Shown in pieces: positions 59,180-64,000 of a DNA stretch of 64,000 nucleotides (position 1 is its first letter; each line of letters begins with the position of its first letter). The DNA lies in assembly GCF_013409305.1 (NCBI RefSeq), contig NZ_JACBZJ010000001.1, forward strand, positions 2,728,001-2,792,000, in the 5' to 3' direction. The notes beneath the pieces are model-generated. The model was not told the DNA's origin, ran no database searches, and worked only from the letters and a program-made list of their open reading frames with translations. Position numbers and translations under genes: made by a program. The stretch is from Cellulomonas soli (GTDB lineage Bacteria; Actinomycetota; Actinomycetes; Actinomycetales; Cellulomonadaceae).

Positions 59180-60382
59180 TCAGGCGCCGGTGACCGTCGC
59201 GGTGAGCTGCGAGAGCGGCTCGGACAGGGCGTCGACCGCGGCGGCCAGCTCCTTGACCTGGGCGGCGTCGAGCGTGTCGTAGGTGACGAAGCCGTCCTCG
59301 TAGGAGCCGTGCTGGGCGAGCAGCGCGTCGAGTGCGTCGAACTGCGTGGTCAGCTGGTCGGCGAGCTCCGGGTCGGCCGCCACGACGACGGGCTCGAGCA
59401 CCTCGTAGGCGACGTGCGCGCCCTCGACGTTGGCCTGGAAGTCCCACAGGTCGGTGTGCGACCAGATCTCCTCCTCGCCGGTGACCTTGCCGGTGGCGAC
59501 CTCGTCGAGCAGCTCCTTGGCGCCGTTGGCGATCTGGAAGGCCTCGAAGGTGAAGTCCTCGGCGTTCACGGCGTCGACGAGCTGCTGGGTGTAGGTGACC
59601 AGGTCGTCGGCGGCCGCGGTGCGCTGCTCGGCGGTCAGCGGCGTGTAGGCGACGCCGCCGTTGTCCTGCGCGCTCGGCTGCCACAGGTCCTTCTCGACGA
59701 GGTGCCAGCCGCTCCAGGTGGCGCCGGCCTCGAGGTCGGCCTCGCGCAGGTCGAGCAGCGGGTCGAGGTCGCCGAACGACTCGGCCACGGGCTCGACGCG
59801 CTCCCAGTGCACGCGGGTGGCCGCGTACAGCGACCGGGCCGTCTCGTCGTCGCCGGCGGCGTACGCGGCGGCGAACTCCTGCGTGCCGGTGATCAGCGCA
59901 CCGACCTGGTCCTTGACGTAGGCGACGTAGGAGGCCTCGGCGGCGGCGAGCTGGTCGGCGGTGTCGCCCGTGGGGCCCACCTCGACGCCCGAGTCGGTGA
60001 CGGTGAACGCCTCGCGGATGCCGTCGCCGACCATGCCGGGCTTGCAGGCGGTCCAGTAGGTGCCGGGGCGCAGCTGCACGACGAGGTCGCGGGACAGTCC
60101 GGGTCCGACGTTCTCGACCTCGGCCACCACCTGCAGGCCGTCCTCGGCGAGCAGGTAGAACTCGGTGACGTCCGAGCCGTCGTTGGCGACCTGGAAGGTG
60201 AGGGTGCCCGAGGGTGCCTCCGCGGCGGACACGGTGCACCCGTCGGCGGTCGAGCTGACCGTGAGGACGCCCGTCCCAGCGGAGGCGCCGCTCTGCGCGG
60301 GGGCCGGGTCGTTGGCCACGCAGGCGGCGAGCGGCAGGGTGAGCGCGACGAGGGCGAGCGCGGCGGGACGGCGGAAGGACAT
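59180..60382 (-). CDS. efeO: Iron uptake protein EfeO (cupredoxin plus M75 peptidase-like domain), lipoprotein
   Basis: A 400-residue extracytoplasmic component. A signal peptide ends in LPLAAC, so it is probably lipid-anchored. The N-terminal cupredoxin domain (about 40-140) has a C..C pair in STADGCTV and YWTACKPGM. The M75 helical domain (about 160-395) contains HWERVEPVAESFGDLDP and DLDAREAD-like residues (LLDLREADLE) and WSGWHLVEKDLW, the HxxE-type iron-binding pattern. Gene order efeU-efeO-efeB is the complete importer. Confidence 0.93.
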   Translation of the reverse strand: MSFRRPAALALVALTLPLAACVANDPAPAQSGASAGTGVLTVSSTADGCTVSAAEAPSGTLTFQVANDGSDVTEFYLLAEDGLQVVAEVENVGPGLSRDLVVQLRPGTYWTACKPGMVGDGIREAFTVTDSGVEVGPTGDTADQLAAAEASYVAYVKDQVGALITGTQEFAAAYAAGDDETARSLYAATRVHWERVEPVAESFGDLDPLLDLREADLEAGATWSGWHLVEKDLWQPSAQDNGGVAYTPLTAEQRTAAADDLVTYTQQLVDAVNAEDFTFEAFQIANGAKELLDEVATGKVTGEEEIWSHTDLWDFQANVEGAHVAYEVLEPVVVAADPELADQLTTQFDALDALLAQHGSYEDGFVTYDTLDAAQVKELAAAVDALSEPLSQLTATVTGA

Positions 60383-60480
60383 CGGTCTCCTCGGGCAGGG
60401 CGGCAGCGACCGGCGGCGGTGCGGCCGTCGCTCAGGGGTGTTCAGGGGTGTGCGGGGTGCGGGTCGCCCCGACGCGGGTG

Positions 60481-61359
60481 TCAGGAGGCGCGGGCGCCGA
60501 GGGCGGTGCTCGCGGGCGCGGCGACGGGGGTTGCCGTGGCCTTCCGTGCGGCGGGCGGACCGGCCCATGCCATGCGGACGAACAGGATCATGGTCGGCAC
60601 GAGGTACGCGGTCCACACGATCGCCTCGAGCCAGGTCGTGGCCGGCGAGAAGTTGAAGATGCCCTTGAGCAGCACGCCGTACCAGGAGGTCGGCGGGATG
60701 GTCGAGGAGACGTCGAACGCGAGCGCGCCAGCGCCGGGAAGGAGGCCGGCCTCCTGCAGGTCGTGCACGCCGTAGGCGAGGACGCCGGCGGCGACCACGA
60801 CGAGGAACACGCCCGTCCAGGCGAAGAACCGGCGCAGGTCGATGCGGATCGCTCCCCGGTACATCAGCCAGCCGATGCCGATCGCGGTGAGCAGTCCGAG
60901 CGCGGCGCCGAGCAGGGGTGCGGTGGTGCGACCGGTGGCCTGCGCGCCGGCCCACAGGAACAGGGCGGTCTCGAGCCCCTCTCGCCCGACGGCCAGCAGC
61001 GCCATCGTGATGACGGCGACCCGTCCGGCGGCGATGGCGTCGTCGAGCTTGTGGTGCAGGTCCGCCTTGAGGTGCCGGGCCATCTTGCCCATCCAGAAGA
61101 TCATCCAGGTGATCAGCCCCACGGCGACGATCGACAACGTGCCGCCGATGGCCTCCTGGGCCTCGAAGGTCAACCGCGAGGGCCCCCAGGTGAGCAGCGC
61201 GCCGAACGCCAGGGACGTTCCCGTCGCCACGGCGACGCCGGTCCAGAGCGCGGGCAGCAGGTCGCGGCGCTCGATGCGGACCAGGTAGGCCACGAGGATG
61301 CTGACCACGAGGGCTGCCTCGAGGCCTTCGCGGAGGCCGATCAGGTAGTTCGCGAGCAT
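60481..61359 (-). CDS. efeU: Ferrous/ferric iron permease EfeU (FTR1 family)
   Basis: A 292-residue seven-helix permease. Both conserved REGLE motifs are present: LREGLEAALVV near residue 10 and VGREGLETALFLW near residue 130. The Ala-rich C-terminus is cytoplasmic. ATG 61359 has GGAAGA upstream. An IdeR-like box covers the promoter zone of this first gene, so the operon is expected to be induced by iron shortage. Moves iron released by EfeB/EfeO into the cell. Confidence 0.94.
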   Translation of the reverse strand: MLANYLIGLREGLEAALVVSILVAYLVRIERRDLLPALWTGVAVATGTSLAFGALLTWGPSRLTFEAQEAIGGTLSIVAVGLITWMIFWMGKMARHLKADLHHKLDDAIAAGRVAVITMALLAVGREGLETALFLWAGAQATGRTTAPLLGAALGLLTAIGIGWLMYRGAIRIDLRRFFAWTGVFLVVVAAGVLAYGVHDLQEAGLLPGAGALAFDVSSTIPPTSWYGVLLKGIFNFSPATTWLEAIVWTAYLVPTMILFVRMAWAGPPAARKATATPVAAPASTALGARAS

Positions 61360-61431
61360 GGGGTGTCTTCCGACGCCGGGACGGCCCGGACCCGAGGGTC
61401 CGACGACCCGCCCGGGGGAGCGGATCTGAGG

Positions 61432-61450
61432 ACAGGCTTGCCTCACCTGG
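61432..61450 (-). promoter_or_regulatory. IdeR/DtxR-type iron box upstream of efeU
   Basis: On the minus strand CCAGGTGAGGCAAGCCTGT shares 12 of 19 positions with the TTAGGTTAGGCTAACCTAA consensus, including both AGG..CCT cores. It lies about 75 nt before the efeU start, just downstream of a TACGCT element, where a repressor would block transcription. Confidence 0.6.
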
Positions 61451-61454
61451 CGCG

Positions 61455-61460
61455 AGCGTA
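61455..61460 (-). promoter_or_regulatory. Possible -10 element (TACGCT) of efeUOB
   Basis: Minus-strand TACGCT lies immediately upstream of the IdeR-like box, which would then cover the transcription start. Confidence 0.4.
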
Positions 61461-61505
61461 CCCCGGGCGCACCGGACCCCGCGAGAGGCCGACCACCCCG
61501 TGATC

Positions 61506-61521
61506 TGTGAGACGGCTCACC
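61506..61521. promoter_or_regulatory. Near-perfect CRP-type site (TGTGA-N6-TCACC)
   Basis: Nine of ten consensus positions with exact 6-nt spacing, between efeU and the NUDIX gene end. It could also simply be a short terminator stem (GTGAG/CTCAC) for the NUDIX gene, so the role is uncertain. Confidence 0.4.
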
Positions 61522-61572
61522 GTCGGTGCGGGCCGTTGCGGCCCGCTGCGACCTGCCGCAGGCCGGTGCGCG

Positions 61573-62094
61573 TCAGCGCGGGTCGGGACCCGTGCGCCCG
61601 TCCAGGCGTGCGCGCAGCGTCGGCCACGCCTCGGCGAAGGCCGGCAGCAGCGGGTGCGCGACCACGTCGTCGAGCCGGACCCAGGTGACCTCGATGCTCT
61701 CCGAGTCGGTTTCGCTGGGGTGCACCTCGACGAGCTCGTCCGCGAGCACGGTGGTGTACGACCAGTCGCCGTGGTCGAGCACGTGCACCCCGCGGATGCC
61801 GACGGAGCCCTGGTCGATGCCCGCCTCCTCGTGGGCCTCGCGCAGCGCGGCGTCCACCGCGGACTCCCCGGGGGCGCACGCCCCGCCCGGCACGCCCCAC
61901 GTGCCGCCCTGGTCGCTCCAGGTCGCCCGGTGCTGCAGCACGACGTGCGTGGCGGTCCCCGTGCCGTCCCGTCGGGTCAGCAGCAGCCCGGCCGCGCCGA
62001 ACAGCCCCCAGTGCCGACGCCCGCACCGGCACGGCACCCAGCCGTCGCCGGCGTGCCGGTGGGCGTGCTCGGGGAGTCCTGCCGGCACGGTCAC
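61573..62094 (-). CDS. NUDIX hydrolase
   Basis: A 173-residue nucleotide pyrophosphohydrolase. The Nudix box GGACAPGESAVDAALREAHEEAGI fits GX5EX7REUXEEXGU at about residues 70-92. The N-terminus carries a C-R-C zinc-ribbon-like piece (WVPCRCGRRHWG). It begins at GTG 62094, 4 nt after the biotin carboxylase stop, so it is translated with that gene. Substrate could be an oxidised nucleotide or a dinucleotide; not determinable from sequence. Confidence 0.88.
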   Translation of the reverse strand: MTVPAGLPEHAHRHAGDGWVPCRCGRRHWGLFGAAGLLLTRRDGTGTATHVVLQHRATWSDQGGTWGVPGGACAPGESAVDAALREAHEEAGIDQGSVGIRGVHVLDHGDWSYTTVLADELVEVHPSETDSESIEVTWVRLDDVVAHPLLPAFAEAWPTLRARLDGRTGPDPR

Positions 62095-62098
62095 GGTC

Positions 62099-63889
62099 TC
62101 AGCCGACGATCTCGCAGATCGCGCTGCCGGCGCTCACGCTCGAGCCGACACCCGCCACGAGCCCGGTCACGACCCCCGACCTGTGCGCGACGAGCGGCTG
62201 CTCCATCTTCATCGCCTCGAGCACCACCACGAGGTCGCCCTCGGCGACCTGGGCGCCGTCCTCGACGGCGACCTTCACGATCGTGCCCTGCATGGGCGAG
62301 GCCAGCGTCGTACCCGACGTGCCGCCGTTCGCGCGGGCCGCGGTGCGGCGCTGCGGTCGGCGGGCCTGGCCCTGGCCGGGACGGCCGCGCGCCATGCCGA
62401 GGGCCAGCGCGGTGGGCAGCACGACCTCGAGCCGCTTGCCGCCGACCTCGACGACGACGCGCTCGAGGCTCTCCTGGTCGTCGTCGTCCGCGGCGGTGGC
62501 GACGGGCGCCTTGCCCAGCGTGGCGAGCGTGTCGGTGAACTCGGTCTCGATCCAGCGCGTGTGCACAGCGAACGGCTGCGTCGGGTCGAGCGGGACGAAC
62601 GCCACGTCCTCGAGGACCGCGCGGTGGAACGGCGCGACGGTGGGGATGCCGACGACCTCCAGCTCGGCGAGCGCCCGGCGGGCCCGCTCGACGGCCTGCG
62701 TGCGGGTCGCACCGGTCACGACGAGCTTGGCGATCATCGAGTCGAACGCGCCCGAGACGGTGTCGCCCTCGACGACCCCCGAGTCGACGCGCACCCCCGG
62801 GCCCGAGGGGAACCGCAGGGTCGTGATGCGACCGGGTGCGGGCAGGAAGCCGTCGGCCGGGTCCTCGCCGTTGAGCCGGAACTCGAGCGAGTGCCCGCGG
62901 GTCTCGACGTGGTCGTAGCCGAGCGGCTCGCCGGCCGCGACGCGCAGCTGCTCCCGGACCAGGTCGATGCCGCTGATCTCCTCCGAGACGGGGTGCTCGA
63001 CCTGCAGCCGGGTGTTCACCTCGAGGAACGAGACCGTGCCGTCCGCACCGACGAGGAACTCGCAGGTGCCCGCACCGACGTAGCCGGCCTCGCGCAGGAT
63101 CGCGATCGAGGACTCGACGAGCAGGGTCCGCTGCTCGTCGGACAGGAACGGGGCCGGCGCCTCCTCGACGAGCTTCTGGTGGCGGCGCTGCAGCGAGCAG
63201 TCGCGCGTGGAGACCACGACGACCGTGCCGTGCGCGTCGGCCAGGCACTGCGTCTCGACGTGCCGCGGGCGGTCCAGGTAGCGCTCGACGAAGCACTCTC
63301 CGCGGCCGAACGCGGCCGTCGCCTCGCGCACGGCCGACTCGAACATCTCGTCGATCTCGTCGAACGAGCGGGCGACCTTCAGTCCGCGGCCGCCGCCGCC
63401 GAACGCCGCCTTGATGGCGACCGGCAGCCCGTTCTCGGCGGCGAACGCGTGGATCTCGCGCACGTCCTGCACGGGCTCGGGGGTACCGGCGACGAGCGGG
63501 GCACCGGCGCGCTGGGCGATGTGCCGCGCGCTGACCTTGTCGCCCAGCTGCTCGATGGCGGAGGGCGGCGGACCGATCCACGTCAGGCCCGCGTCGATGA
63601 CGGCCTGGGCGAACCCGGCGTTCTCGGCGAGGAACCCGTAGCCGGGGTGCACGGCGTCGGCACCGGCACGCCGCGCGACGTCGAGCAGCTTGGCCACGTC
63701 GAGGTACGTCTCGGCCGCCCGGGCACCTCCCAGGGCGTACGCCTCGTCCGCGACGCGCACGTGCAGCGCCTCCCGGTCGGGGTCGGCGTAGACGGCGACG
63801 GACCCGATGCGGGCGTCACGGCAGGCGCGGGCGATGCGGACGGCGATCTCACCGCGGTTGGCGATGAGGACCTTGGAGATCACGGGCAC
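62099..63889 (-). CDS. Acyl-CoA carboxylase alpha subunit (biotin carboxylase plus biotin carrier domain)
   Basis: A 596-residue AccA3-type subunit. The biotin carboxylase part has [19 protein letters not shown], the ATP-grasp glycine loop [26 protein letters not shown] and a C-terminal domain. A linker of about 60 residues leads to a BCCP domain with the biotinyl Lys in [11 protein letters not shown]. It carboxylates biotin for malonyl- or methylmalonyl-CoA formation with a beta subunit not in the window. GTG 63889 and GTG 63883 are both possible starts. Confidence 0.94.
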   Translation of the reverse strand: MPVISKVLIANRGEIAVRIARACRDARIGSVAVYADPDREALHVRVADEAYALGGARAAETYLDVAKLLDVARRAGADAVHPGYGFLAENAGFAQAVIDAGLTWIGPPPSAIEQLGDKVSARHIAQRAGAPLVAGTPEPVQDVREIHAFAAENGLPVAIKAAFGGGGRGLKVARSFDEIDEMFESAVREATAAFGRGECFVERYLDRPRHVETQCLADAHGTVVVVSTRDCSLQRRHQKLVEEAPAPFLSDEQRTLLVESSIAILREAGYVGAGTCEFLVGADGTVSFLEVNTRLQVEHPVSEEISGIDLVREQLRVAAGEPLGYDHVETRGHSLEFRLNGEDPADGFLPAPGRITTLRFPSGPGVRVDSGVVEGDTVSGAFDSMIAKLVVTGATRTQAVERARRALAELEVVGIPTVAPFHRAVLEDVAFVPLDPTQPFAVHTRWIETEFTDTLATLGKAPVATAADDDDQESLERVVVEVGGKRLEVVLPTALALGMARGRPGQGQARRPQRRTAARANGGTSGTTLASPMQGTIVKVAVEDGAQVAEGDLVVVLEAMKMEQPLVAHRSGVVTGLVAGVGSSVSAGSAICEIVG

Positions 63890-63894
63890 GGCTC

Positions 63895-63900
63895 ACCGTA
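63895..63900 (-). promoter_or_regulatory. -10 element (TACGGT), near-leaderless, for the biotin carboxylase gene
   Basis: Minus-strand TACGGT ends 5 nt before GTG 63889 and 11 nt before GTG 63883. Confidence 0.45.
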
Positions 63901-63985
63901 ACGCGCACCGTGCGCCGCGCCGGTGCGGGCGGACGACGCGCGGCGAAGATTGGGGAACCGACCAAGGGCCCAGCCGGGCCGTTTG

Positions 63986-63991
63986 TAGGTT
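63986..63991 (+). promoter_or_regulatory. Possible -10 element (TAGGTT) for a rightward gene beyond the window
   Basis: TAGGTT lies close to the right edge, about 95 nt from the biotin carboxylase start, where a divergent gene is plausible; the next start would be just outside the window. Confidence 0.3.
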
Positions 63992-64000
63992 TCGGACGAC

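Overview
The window is about 64 kb of very GC-rich, densely packed actinobacterial chromosome. Mycothiol biosynthesis (MshB), a DapC/DapD/DapE diaminopimelate branch, DUF3117, an IdeR-type box, TANNNT promoters and a C-terminal CBM2 cellulose-binding domain point to an actinomycete of the Micrococcales, most likely Cellulomonas or a close relative. That placement is inference; no rRNA or other taxonomic marker lies here. I saw no insertion sequence, prophage, CRISPR array, tRNA or rRNA. The region looks like stable core genome with a few lineage-specific genes.

Layout. (1) 1-6.5 kb: an oligopeptide-type ABC importer (solute-binding protein cut by the left edge, two permeases, fused double ATPase) with an antisense PH-domain membrane protein lodged between permease and ATPase genes. 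(2) 6.6-15.7 kb: typA, mshB, a small membrane protein, a flavin reductase, a large VanW-domain protein with an acidic N-terminus, a small acetyltransferase-associated domain protein, fdxA and dapC. (3) 15.7-18.2 kb: citrate synthase behind a perfect CRP-type site, and a lysozyme-like membrane protein. (4) 18.2-25.4 kb: dapD and dapE (divergent), a LOG-family protein, a folP2-type dihydropteroate synthase homologue, a PIG-V-like mannosyltransferase, DUF3117 and a leucyl aminopeptidase. (5) 25.4-29.9 kb: an envelope-stress block of O-methyltransferase, sigE, rseA-like anti-sigma factor, htrA-type protease and tatB. (6) 30-36.2 kb: trpS, a 2'-5' RNA ligase-like protein, a YihY/BrkB protein and sdhCDAB. 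(7) 36.4-55.5 kb: GDP-mannose pyrophosphorylase, an M20 amidohydrolase, a complete nucleoside uptake and salvage locus (BMP lipoprotein, ABC ATPase, two permeases, cdd, deoA, a small acidic protein, add, deoC), an unusual secreted DUF6055/beta-helix/CBM2 protein, a phosphohexomutase, purine nucleoside phosphorylase and an LpdA-like flavoprotein. (8) 55.4-61.5 kb: a membrane-anchored EEP phosphoesterase and the EfeUOB iron importer with an IdeR-like box. (9) 61.5-64 kb: a NUDIX hydrolase and a biotin carboxylase/BCCP fusion.

Functionally, the nucleoside locus imports nucleosides, deaminates or phosphorolyses them, isomerises the pentose phosphate with the mutase, and DeoC splits deoxyribose-5-phosphate into central metabolites. 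Gene order recalls two separate Mycobacterium tuberculosis neighbourhoods (about Rv1165-Rv1224 and Rv3303c-Rv3336c), which are adjacent here.

The most distinctive sequence-level signals are: a recurrent leaderless-start pattern (TANNNT ending 5-7 nt before the start codon) at over a dozen genes; five helically phased 11-bp repeats ahead of the nucleoside ABC genes; an apparent ATC start codon in the O-methyltransferase; and the DUF6055/CBM2 protein lodged in the salvage block.
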